Assembly (NCBI GenBank): GCA_001825335.1
Contig: MHWA01000004.1
Location: 1 to 33,358 of the forward strand
Source: Candidatus Zambryskibacteria bacterium RIFCSPLOWO2_01_FULL_35_19
GTDB taxonomy: Bacteria > Patescibacteriota > Minisyncoccia > Phycocordibacterales > WO2-35-19
Length of the DNA stretch: 33,358 bases
Direction of reading: 5' to 3'
Part shown: positions 1 through 6,080 of the stretch, in pieces
How the letters are laid out: each line of letters begins with the position of its first letter
Numbering within the stretch: position 1 is the stretch's first letter
Program-made: the position numbers and the translations under genes
The notes under the pieces: generated by a model
What the model saw: the letters and a program-made list of their open reading frames with translations, nothing else
Databases searched by the model: none
Told to the model about the DNA's origin: nothing

Positions 1-587
1 AAAGCGTATGCTTCTCCTATGTATTTTGCTTTGTCGCTTATATTTCCATCTATTATTCCGCCAAGTTTTAATATACCCCACAAAGCTTTAGCAATATGTA
101 GACCAACATCACCTTCGTATGTGTTGCGTTTTACCTCCGCACCATTACTTTCAATAATCCTAGAAATAGACTCCCCAATAACATTTCCCATCAAATGCCC
201 AATATGCATCGGTTTTAAAACATTTGTATTTGTGTACTCAATAATTATTTTCCTTGGCTCGCCGAAGCCTTTGGCGGAGGATAACTGGTCTAGAAGTAAG
301 TTATTTTTGCCAAAGTTTTCTTTTTGCTTATTTATTTCTTCAACTGATTTAACAAAAAACTCTTTGGCTAAATAAAAGTTAATAAACTTACCAGCCACTT
401 CAATCCTATCAATCTCCGAAATTTTATTTTTATTTAAAACTTCCACCAAATCATTCTCCGTTTTTGGAGAATGATTAAAAAATGAATAATCACCATTTTT
501 AATATCTTTTGGGTGAGCAAGCACAAAATCACCATCAATCTTCAATGCCTCTTTTATCCAATCTTTTATTTTTTGTTGAATATTCAT
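1..587 (-). CDS. argS: Arginyl-tRNA synthetase, N-terminal part (cut by window edge)
   Basis: Charges tRNA-Arg with arginine in the cytoplasm. The frame starts at the ATG at 587 (MNIQQKIKDWIKEAL) and runs off the left edge, giving about 195 residues. The class I signature is clear: VLKPMHIGHLMGNVIG, with HIGH at residues 128-131, preceded by IIIEYTNTN, as in ArgS (usually EY..aNp..plHiGH..g). The stop of dut lies 1 base upstream, so argS is the last visible gene of the exonuclease-dut-argS operon. Between NNLLLDQL and PRKIIIEY there is a GC-rich stretch (256-283) able to form a hairpin; it looks like an in-frame insertion in a linker. Only the N-terminal domain and the start of the Rossmann fold are present, so the KMSKS loop cannot be checked. 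Confidence 0.93.
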   Translation of the reverse strand, partial: MNIQQKIKDWIKEALKIDGDFVLAHPKDIKNGDYSFFNHSPKTENDLVEVLNKNKISEIDRIEVAGKFINFYLAKEFFVKSVEEINKQKENFGKNNLLLDQLSSAKGFGEPRKIIIEYTNTNVLKPMHIGHLMGNVIGESISRIIESNGAEVKRNTYEGDVGLHIAKALWGILKLGGIIDGNISDKAKYIGEAYA

Positions 588-588
588 T

Positions 589-1011
589 TTATTTTCCAGT
601 ACTACCAAAACCCCCTTCACCTCTTTGAGAATTAGAAAGTTCATCTGCTTCAACGATTTCCATAATCTCAATAGGTTGGATCAACATTTGCATTACTTTG
701 TGTCCTTTTTCAAAAGCATAAGATTCTTTACTTAAATTTACCACTCCCATAATAATTTCTCCTCTATACCCAGAATCTATAACTCCAGCAAGAACTTTCA
801 TACCATGATTTATGGACATGCCACTTTTATCCCAACAAAGTCCAACATATCCTTCTGGCAACTCCATAGCAATTCCACTTCTAATTCTTTTTATTTCTCC
901 TGGTTTTACAATAACTTTCTCAAGGGCAAACAAATCCATACCAGCATCTCCCGAATTAGCATATTCTGGAAGTTTGGCTTCTGGATGTATTTTTTTAATC
1001 TTTAATTTCAT
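589..1011 (-). CDS. dut: dUTP diphosphatase
   Basis: Hydrolyses dUTP to dUMP and pyrophosphate, keeping uracil out of DNA and supplying dUMP for thymidylate synthase. At 140 residues it has the usual length of the trimeric family. Motifs: GDAGMDL (21-27), DKSGMS (61-66), GVIDSGYRGEI (76-86) holding the catalytic Asp, and the C-terminal phosphate-closing motif RGEGGFGSTGK (130-140). The start at 1011 overlaps the last 4 bases of the exonuclease gene (ATGA-type overlap), so the two are translationally coupled; argS follows after 1 base. No Shine-Dalgarno sequence is visible. A complete, ordinary gene. Confidence 0.97.
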   Translation of the reverse strand: MKLKIKKIHPEAKLPEYANSGDAGMDLFALEKVIVKPGEIKRIRSGIAMELPEGYVGLCWDKSGMSINHGMKVLAGVIDSGYRGEIIMGVVNLSKESYAFEKGHKVMQMLIQPIEIMEIVEADELSNSQRGEGGFGSTGK

Positions 1012-1547
1012 TTCAATTTTTTAAATAGTTTATAAGCAGTCATCGCACCATTTAAAGCACTATGAGGTTCTGGTTCTGGTTCAATATCAAAAAATTTGCA
1101 AGCTGTTTTTAGACTAAAACTATCTTCGTTTTTTAGTCCTTTTTCCCAAGCAATAGAGAGCATATCAAGTCGATCATGATTTTCTCTTGTGCTCATAGGA
1201 TTTTCAATACCAACTTTCCTGAAGGCATCACTTATAAAGCCCCAATCAAAAGCAACATTGTAAGCACAGAAAACACATTCTTGAGTTTTTTCTGAATATA
1301 TTTTTATAGCTTTATCAAGACTTATTGCCTCTTTCCAATCCTTCTCATTATACCCGTTGTATTCAAGAGCAACAGGAACTGCATTTTCAATCCGAATAGG
1401 CCTAACTTTTTGGTTATAAGTATCTACTATTTCAAAAGTATTTGGATCAAAAACAACAAGACCAATTTCCAATATTTCGTGCACTCCAAAAATATCACCA
1501 CTAGTTTCCAAATCCGTCATCGCAATTTTTCTTTCACTAGATTTCAT
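1008..1547 (-). CDS. DnaQ-fold 3'-5' exonuclease-like protein, last catalytic Asp replaced
   Basis: RNase H-fold DEDD exonuclease of the DnaQ/epsilon type. With the start used here (ATG at 1547) it has 179 residues. Exo I is TDLETSG (D12, E14). Exo II is AYNVAFDWGF (N97, D101). Exo III of the epsilon type should read H-x(4)-D; here it is HSALNGAMTA (H162, G167), so the final metal-binding Asp is Gly, one base away from Asp (GGT against GAT). The protein may be inactive or use another residue. A longer frame reaches 1583, but a TATCAT -10 box ends 7 bases before 1547, which points to a leaderless start there. First gene of the exonuclease-dut-argS operon. Could serve in proofreading, RNA processing or nucleotide surveillance. 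Confidence 0.82.
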   Translation of the reverse strand: MKSSERKIAMTDLETSGDIFGVHEILEIGLVVFDPNTFEIVDTYNQKVRPIRIENAVPVALEYNGYNEKDWKEAISLDKAIKIYSEKTQECVFCAYNVAFDWGFISDAFRKVGIENPMSTRENHDRLDMLSIAWEKGLKNEDSFSLKTACKFFDIEPEPEPHSALNGAMTAYKLFKKLK

Positions 1548-1554
1548 TCTAAAT

Positions 1555-1560
1555 ATGATA
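1555..1560 (-). promoter_or_regulatory. -10 box of the exonuclease-dut-argS operon (leaderless type)
   Basis: TATCAT on the minus strand, 7 bases before the ATG at 1547. Transcription would start at or beside the A of the start codon. No convincing -35 box. The outer end of the left 25-bp inverted repeat lies 23 bases upstream. Confidence 0.55.
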
Positions 1561-1583
1561 CCAAAATATAACATTTTCCACAT

Positions 1584-1608
1584 CTACATCAAAAACTCAC
1601 GGTCGTAA
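1584..1608. repeat. Left arm of a perfect 25-bp inverted repeat around the Cas2-like gene
   Basis: Reads ctacatcaaaaactcac followed by ggtcgtaa. Its exact reverse complement is at 2274-2298. Identity stops at both ends of the 25 bases. The inner half contains tcacggtcgt, whose complement acgaccgtga is also found at 28987-28996. Could be a terminal repeat of a mobile unit or a regulator's operator. Confidence 0.9.
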
Positions 1609-1641
1609 TTTTTTAATGTATATAAAATGTGAAAAATAAAA

Positions 1642-2244
1642 CTATTTTAAACCGAAATAATTTTTTATTTCTTCATCGTCTTCCAAAGTATCGACTATCA
1701 TGTACAGCAAATCTTTACCTATCTCCAGATCAGTTTTTAATAATATAATCAAATCTTCGCAATTGTATGGATAAATCCAAACACTATCCTGAAGTCTCTT
1801 AAAGCCCACGGCAACAAGAGTAGCTCGTATTTGATCTCTTATAAATCTCAAACTTTCTGGAATATCAAAAATTAACACTCGCCATTTTCCATCCCACTTT
1901 TCTTTTTTAATTTTTTTATTTTTGTAAAAAGTATTTCTTAAAAGGAAAAGTTTTCCTTTTTTAGTAATTTTTAGTTTACCATTTTGCAATACTAGCATTC
2001 CCCGTTTAATAAGCCTGTTCCTAGAAATATTTATAGACTCTTTTTGTCTGAAATTGGAAATTAGACCTATTTTTTTCATTGCTAATAAAACATTTGGAGC
2101 AACTAACCCCACTCCAATAACACCAGCCACGTAAACTGTTTGTAGAATAATATTTTGAAGATTTTTCCTTTTGCTTTTCTTTTCCAACCCTTTACTAATC
2201 TCCAATTCTTTGCCAACTTTTTCTTTTTTAATTTTAATAGGCAT
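1642..2244 (-). CDS. PaaX-like regulator with Cas2-like C-terminal domain
   Basis: 200 residues. A Lys-rich N-terminus (1-30) leads into a helical, winged-helix-like part (about 30-105), including a hydrophobic stretch ILQTVYVAGVIGVGLVAPNVL. The C-terminal part (about 115-195) reads WDGKWRVLIFDIPESLRFIR, then RDQIRATLVAVGFKRLQDSVWIYP in two steps of the same fold. This is the beta-alpha-beta pattern of the Cas2-like ferredoxin fold in PaaX regulators (IFDIPE, GF..LQ.SVWI.P). It differs from true Cas2 in having an N-terminal DNA-binding region, and there is no CRISPR array or Cas1 here. The gene is alone on the minus strand, with a likely leaderless start (TATTAT, 6 bases, ATG). Perfect 25-bp inverted repeats sit 33 bases beyond the stop and 29 bases upstream of the start. 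Transcription regulator or DNA-acting nuclease: not decidable from sequence. Confidence 0.75.
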   Translation of the reverse strand: MPIKIKKEKVGKELEISKGLEKKSKRKNLQNIILQTVYVAGVIGVGLVAPNVLLAMKKIGLISNFRQKESINISRNRLIKRGMLVLQNGKLKITKKGKLFLLRNTFYKNKKIKKEKWDGKWRVLIFDIPESLRFIRDQIRATLVAVGFKRLQDSVWIYPYNCEDLIILLKTDLEIGKDLLYMIVDTLEDDEEIKNYFGLK

Positions 2245-2273
2245 AACTTAATAATATCATATACACCGCTTTC

Positions 2274-2298
2274 TTACGACCGTGAGTTTTTGATGTAG
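2274..2298. repeat. Right arm of the perfect 25-bp inverted repeat
   Basis: Reads ttacgaccgtgagttttt followed by gatgtag, the exact reverse complement of 1584-1608. It lies in the divergent promoter region between the Cas2-like gene and the purN-like gene. Flanking bases differ from those of the left arm, and no target-site duplication is evident. Confidence 0.9.
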
Positions 2299-2340
2299 GT
2301 ATAATATAAATAATTTTAGTAATATTATTAATAAATCTGT

Positions 2341-2346
2341 TATAAT
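2341..2346 (+). promoter_or_regulatory. -10 box of the purN-like gene (leaderless type)
   Basis: TATAAT, 8 bases before the ATG at 2355, so the mRNA would begin at or next to the start codon. A second TATAAT at 2300-2305 directly follows the right inverted-repeat arm. No strong -35 box is seen for either. Confidence 0.6.
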
Positions 2347-2354
2347 CTACAAAT

Positions 2355-3041
2355 ATGAAAAAAATAGTGATATTTGCATCAGGCACAAAAGATGGTGGAG
2401 GAAGTGGGTTTGAAAATATGGTAAATGCTATTAGGAGCAGTATTTTAAACGCCGAAATTTTAGCTGTAGTTTCAAATCACAAAAACGGCGGGGTAAGAGA
2501 GAGGGCTGACCGTTTGGGAATTCATTTTGTGCATTTTCCAGCGCGCAAACTTCCCGAATCAGGTGAGTTTATAGACAAAGACGGAAACAAAATAGACCCT
2601 TCAGAATTTGGCACAGCCGAAAATTATAAAAAATTGACAGAAAACGCAGATTTAGTTTGTCTTTCTGGTTGGCTCAAATTGGTCACAGGCCTAGACCCCC
2701 AAAAGACGATTAACATTCACCCCGGACCTCTGCCCCGATTTGGTGGAGCAGGTATGTACGGACACCACGTCCACGAAGTGGTAATGGAAGCGTATAAAAA
2801 TGAGAAGGTTTCTCATTCAGCTGTGTCAATGCATTTTGTTACCGAAAAATATGATGAAGGTCCCCTCTTTTTTAGCCAGTCAGTTCCAATTTTCCCAGAT
2901 GATACAGCCGAAACTTTAGCTAAAAGAGTAAATGAAGTTGAACATAAGTGGCAACCCGTCATCACTGAAAAAGTTTTAACTGGTGAAATTAGTTGGGACG
3001 GCAAAGATCCAAAGACACTTAAAGGTCAAATTTTGAATTAA
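2355..3041 (+). CDS. purN: Phosphoribosylglycinamide formyltransferase (PurN-like)
   Basis: Formyl transfer from 10-formyl-THF to glycinamide ribonucleotide in purine synthesis, judged by family. 228 residues. It begins KKIVIFASGTKDGGGSGFENMV (nucleotide-binding loop; first half shown) and has the catalytic set Asn120-His122-Asp167: INIHPGPLPRFGGAGMYG (119-136) and TEKYDEGP (163-170). The pattern MYG.HVHE is typical of GAR and related formyltransferases. It is the only purine-synthesis gene here, so its real substrate in a reduced genome is open. Monocistronic: a leaderless-type promoter precedes it and a terminator follows at 3054-3082. It diverges from the Cas2-like gene, with one 25-bp repeat arm between. 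Confidence 0.88.
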   Translation: MKKIVIFASGTKDGGGSGFENMVNAIRSSILNAEILAVVSNHKNGGVRERADRLGIHFVHFPARKLPESGEFIDKDGNKIDPSEFGTAENYKKLTENADLVCLSGWLKLVTGLDPQKTINIHPGPLPRFGGAGMYGHHVHEVVMEAYKNEKVSHSAVSMHFVTEKYDEGPLFFSQSVPIFPDDTAETLAKRVNEVEHKWQPVITEKVLTGEISWDGKDPKTLKGQILN

Positions 3042-3053
3042 CCGGACAAGAAG

Positions 3054-3082
3054 AAAGGGCGCTGTCGAAACAGTGCCCTTTT
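3054..3082 (+). terminator. Rho-independent terminator after purN
   Basis: Stem AAAGGGCGCTGT / ACAGTGCCCTTT around a CGAA loop, followed by T's. The single non-Watson-Crick position is G-U on the plus strand and C-A on the minus strand, so it best serves purN. It may also slow transcripts of the convergent thymidylate synthase gene. Confidence 0.85.
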
Positions 3083-3084
3083 GG

Positions 3085-4758
3085 CTAAAATAAAGTACTT
3101 GATTGAAGACTGGTATCCTGTTCGTAAGGCTCATCGGCTCTGAGTTTGAGCTCCGCTACAGCCAGTTCTGTACCAAGATAAATCGCATGGTTTGTCGGAA
3201 GATCCGCCACAGCAATTTTGTCTCGCAACTCATTAGCTGTTTTTCCAAAATACCTTTCCAACACTTTCCCGCTTTCAGGATGCAAGAGTGAGACCTTAAT
3301 TTTCCCTCCATTCTTTGCATAGACGATCTCGATCTGATAGTTACCCCTGGCATCAGTACAGCTTTTCAAACTGGAAGAGTGCCTTCTTAATACTTCCTCA
3401 ACCTGCTTGAAATAGTTGTTGTAAATCTGAGCACTACCAGAGATTATGGTCAGGATACCTGTTGGTAATCCGATGGCTTCGGCGATTTCGGCCTGGATAA
3501 CTGCACAACCATAAGCGTTTTCCGGCCAACCTTGGGTCATGTCGTGACTTCGGAAGAAGACGGTCAAGTTCAACTTTTCGTCTTGAACCATTGCTTGTAT
3601 TAAAACAAGACATGGTGACGAATTATGTTTACGCATCAGCTCGTCCGCCGGATGCCAAGTCAAAGCAATGCACGCCTTGGAATACTTGTCACGTTTCAGG
3701 ACATCTATAGCATCCTTGATTTGGTCGATACTGCAAACATCTTCTCGATAGTCTACATTTTGGTCAATCCAAGGACCTTGGCCGAATTCAAAATCCATAT
3801 ACTTAGTTGTGGTTACCAGATCTTTGATACCACTAGCATCTGGATAAAAATACGCCCGTAGTTTGTTGCCATAGGTGTAAGCTTTACCTTCCGGTAAAAG
3901 CGGAGATAAGATTTCTGCCTGGTACGCTTCGATCTTTTCAGGAGTCAAAGGAACCAAGAAAGGATTGAGGGACAAATCCATGTCCTGAGGCTCATGAATA
4001 ACCACCGTCATATTGTTAACTTCTTTGACCAAACGATCGGTACCAACATTCATGTAATTAGTGCGACCATAACGCCAGAGATGACGAAGCATTTTAATCC
4101 AAGCATCTGGAATATTGTCACCATGAACAACGATTGGTCCACCTTCATACGGGAAAGACTCGTCTGCTTTTTCGTAGCCAAAGACTGCGGGCTCAGCAAA
4201 CGGATCTTTTCGCTCAAGTGATTTCATTATGCGATTGGCGGCTGTAATCTTTTCTTCAAAAGATGCGTCCAGCATCTCTCGATTGAGATCAATCAACTCC
4301 ACGCTAACCCTGACAAGTTCAATCATTTCGAGCGGAATATTATTGTCAAAGTAAATAGCATTTTTGAATCCATCAATCTTGCGATGTTCATTGACTCCTT
4401 TCTCAAAAAACGCCCTGATAGCATTAGCACTGGTCAGTTCGTTGTTGTTACCATCCATTTTTCTGGATGAAGATTCTTCGCCCAGCAAGATGACATAGCG
4501 GATATACGGATTACCCAAAATGTTTCTCACCATCGGTTCAAGACCTGCTGGAGTATAGAAGTTAGAAGCAATAGCCAAGTTTCCTTTTTCAAGTTCCGGT
4601 ACTATCGAGTCCCGAACTGTCCAAAGAAAAGCCAGGCCAACATTAGCTTCGGTTACTCGAAGTTCCGATGAAGATGGAAAGGCAATGCGGTCGCGAGCGG
4701 CCACAGGCCATCCAGATTCACCGTTTGAACCCAAAAGGCTTCTTATTCTTTCAAGCAT
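3085..4758 (-). CDS. Thymidylate synthase with MtrA-like N-terminus and DUF4346 C-terminus
   Basis: 557 residues in three parts. 17-165 resembles subunit A of tetrahydromethanopterin S-methyltransferase (WPVAARDRIAF, LAIASNF, NPYIRYVILLGEE). About 205-455 is a thymidylate synthase domain: catalytic Cys383 in SPCLVLIQ, phosphate-binding RSHD (403-406), Asn413 in WPENAYG, and GSAQIYNN (441-448), where Tyr446 is kept but the usual His of HxY is Gln444. About 470-550 resembles DUF4346 (NHAIYLGTELAVAELKLR, then PYEQD). Expected reaction: dUMP to dTMP with a methylene-folate; a related pyrimidine hydroxymethylase activity is possible. The start at 4758 has a strong GAGGAG 5 bases upstream. The gene is visibly richer in G+C than its neighbours and shares its style with the next two genes, suggesting transfer. 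This architecture is known mainly from archaea. Confidence 0.85.
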   Translation of the reverse strand: MLERIRSLLGSNGESGWPVAARDRIAFPSSSELRVTEANVGLAFLWTVRDSIVPELEKGNLAIASNFYTPAGLEPMVRNILGNPYIRYVILLGEESSSRKMDGNNNELTSANAIRAFFEKGVNEHRKIDGFKNAIYFDNNIPLEMIELVRVSVELIDLNREMLDASFEEKITAANRIMKSLERKDPFAEPAVFGYEKADESFPYEGGPIVVHGDNIPDAWIKMLRHLWRYGRTNYMNVGTDRLVKEVNNMTVVIHEPQDMDLSLNPFLVPLTPEKIEAYQAEILSPLLPEGKAYTYGNKLRAYFYPDASGIKDLVTTTKYMDFEFGQGPWIDQNVDYREDVCSIDQIKDAIDVLKRDKYSKACIALTWHPADELMRKHNSSPCLVLIQAMVQDEKLNLTVFFRSHDMTQGWPENAYGCAVIQAEIAEAIGLPTGILTIISGSAQIYNNYFKQVEEVLRRHSSSLKSCTDARGNYQIEIVYAKNGGKIKVSLLHPESGKVLERYFGKTANELRDKIAVADLPTNHAIYLGTELAVAELKLRADEPYEQDTSLQSSTLF

Positions 4759-4804
4759 GTGTACTCCTCTGTGTTAAACAATAGCTTATTTTAAAAAAAT
4801 GTAA

Positions 4805-4830
4805 ACGGCGCGTCCCTAAAGACGCGCCGT
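4805..4830 (-). terminator. Terminator after the 104-residue gene
   Basis: Perfect 10-bp stem ACGGCGCGTC / GACGCGCCGT with a 6-base loop, followed on the minus strand by a T-rich run. It lies just beyond the stop at 4833 and upstream of the thymidylate synthase gene, so that gene probably has its own promoter. Confidence 0.88.
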
Positions 4831-4832
4831 GG

Positions 4833-5147
4833 CTAGACCTCATACCAGAGGTGATTATAGATGTCCCACCAGTTACTAACTTGGGTGGGAAATATCAAAA
4901 CGATCTTCACCGGAGCACCTGGAAAAACTGGTTTTGAACTTTCACTTGTTATGTAAATGGTCAGATTCTCACCAACAAGTGGACGTGTGCGTACCTGACC
5001 GGAAACCATTTCCCTATAGTCGTATACAGAAGAGTTGACCACAACCAGTATTTCATGACCTTTGGATACCAATTGACGAGGATAGTATCCTATACTATCA
5101 GTTAGACACAAATCCTCAATAATATCTTCACTGATACCGATTTTCAT
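4833..5147 (-). CDS. Hypothetical protein, 104 residues
   Basis: Not recognised. The start at 5147 (MKIGISEDIIEDLCL) is fixed by AGGAGG five bases upstream; a longer frame to 5165 would bury that site. The protein looks soluble and beta-rich, with no membrane segment or signal peptide: RQLVSKGHEILVVVNSSVYD, then RPLVGENLTIYITSES, then GAPVKIVLIFP, and an aromatic C-terminus (NWWDIYNHLWYEV). It sits between dCMP deaminase and the thymidylate synthase fusion, with the same base composition and the same strong ribosome binding site, each gene having its own terminator. A role in pyrimidine deoxynucleotide metabolism is only guilt by association. Confidence 0.7.
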   Translation of the reverse strand: MKIGISEDIIEDLCLTDSIGYYPRQLVSKGHEILVVVNSSVYDYREMVSGQVRTRPLVGENLTIYITSESSKPVFPGAPVKIVLIFPTQVSNWWDIYNHLWYEV

Positions 5148-5213
5148 AAAAACCTCCTGCATCACTCTAGCACAAACCTTTTAAACATCAAACACTCCTC
5201 TTATAAAAAGAAA

Positions 5214-5238
5214 CTGCTGTAGTCATTGACTACAGCAG
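5214..5238 (-). terminator. Terminator overlapping the end of the dCMP deaminase gene
   Basis: Near-perfect palindrome CTGCTGTAGTCA / TGACTACAGCAG with a 1-base centre, followed on the minus strand by TTTCTTTTT. The stop codon of dCMP deaminase (5230-5232) lies inside the stem. Confidence 0.85.
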
Positions 5239-5847
5239 CGAGCTTGTTGGAACATCAAACCGATACGATAATCTATTTCCGACAGTCAGAGCCATCCCAA
5301 ATATCTCTTTAACTCTCTCTTGTGAAAGATCTAGTTTGGTAATTCCGATACCTACCTGTCCGAGCCAATGTTTTGAAAGAGAGTATTCATCGTGCGTTAG
5401 GAGTTTATTTTGCAAATACTCCTTCCAAACGACCAGATGTTTAATCCTATTAGGGATAATGATATCTCTCACACATCCTGGACACGGAAAATTTGTGATG
5501 TATAACACTGCACCAACGGCCGACATTCCATATATCGAACATTGGTTGATAGCATTTTTCTCTGCATGGACTGCCGAGCAGAAGATCTTTCTTTCTTCTC
5601 TCAGTATCTCAAAAGTTCCAAGACCATTGCCATTTGTTGAGTCTTTATGGGCTAAGGCTTCATAAAAGCATTCTCCTACATCCAAACAGGTTTCAACACC
5701 CGGTGGTGCTCCATTGTATCCAGAAGCAATGACACGCTTATCCTTAATCAACACAGCACCAACTTGACGTTTTAGGCAAGATGACCTAATCCCGGCAATA
5801 ATGGCATTGATCATGAAAATCTCTTCCCAAGATGGTCGTTGTGACAT
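5230..5847 (-). CDS. dCMP deaminase family protein
   Basis: Zinc-dependent deamination of dCMP to dUMP, feeding thymidylate synthase. 205 residues from the ATG at 5847 (MSQRPSWEEIFM), chosen because GGAGGTG stands 4 bases upstream; a longer frame to 5889 has no such site. Motifs: zinc ligand and catalytic Glu in SAVHAEKNAI, and PCPGC in ITNFPCPGCVRDII. The N-terminal GAVLIKDKRVIASGYNGAPP is the standard deoxycytidylate deaminase opening. A ComE-type deaminase is the closest alternative. It belongs to the G+C-richer cassette with the 104-residue protein and the thymidylate synthase fusion. Its terminator overlaps the last codons. Confidence 0.9.
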   Translation of the reverse strand: MSQRPSWEEIFMINAIIAGIRSSCLKRQVGAVLIKDKRVIASGYNGAPPGVETCLDVGECFYEALAHKDSTNGNGLGTFEILREERKIFCSAVHAEKNAINQCSIYGMSAVGAVLYITNFPCPGCVRDIIIPNRIKHLVVWKEYLQNKLLTHDEYSLSKHWLGQVGIGITKLDLSQERVKEIFGMALTVGNRLSYRFDVPTSSLL

Positions 5848-5887
5848 AATCACCTCCATGGTGAAGTTTACACATTTTAAACAAAAC

Positions 5888-5914
5888 AAAAAGACTTGTT
5901 TAAAAAGTCTTTTT
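5888..5914 (-). terminator. Terminator of the secE-nusG-rplK operon
   Basis: Stem AAAAAGACT / AGTCTTTTT with a 9-base A/T loop, followed by T's in both directions. It lies just beyond structured repeat A at the end of the rplK 3' region. Confidence 0.75.
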
Positions 5915-5920
5915 GTTGTA

Positions 5921-5998
5921 AAAAAAACGAAATAGTACTATTCCAAGAGCCATATCCTTACGGCCTAACGCAGGAACAGTACTATTTCATTTTTTTAT
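5921..5998. repeat. Structured intergenic repeat A (CCTAACGCAG family, copy 1)
   Basis: Outer arms GAAATAGTACT (5929-5939) and AGTACTATTTC (5978-5988) are perfect inverted repeats, extended outward by an A7/T7 pairing after one mismatch. The interior carries a core, caagagc...cctaacgcag.aaca, found again at 12569-12605 with 7 differences in 37 bases. It lies between rplK and its terminator, so it is probably transcribed in the 3' UTR on the minus strand. Not matched to a known RNA family by eye. Confidence 0.75.
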
Positions 5999-6080
5999 TT
6001 ATCTTATTTCACCTCCACCCACACATAATTTTCTGCTGAAAATTTTCGCGGGCCCACCTCGGCTCGTCATCCTCCGGTTC

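Noticed and set aside
1642-2244. CRISPR-Cas locus suggested by the Cas2-like domain
   Set aside because: No direct-repeat/spacer array and no cas1 anywhere in the window; the two flanking repeats are single inverted copies.
1584-2298. Classical insertion sequence
   Set aside because: No DDE, HUH or serine/tyrosine recombinase motif in the enclosed gene and no target-site duplication outside the arms.
5929-5988. Twister-type or other self-cleaving ribozyme
   Set aside because: The cctaacgcag core and long P1 stem are suggestive, but I could not align the conserved loops or pseudoknots of any ribozyme with confidence, so it is left unnamed.
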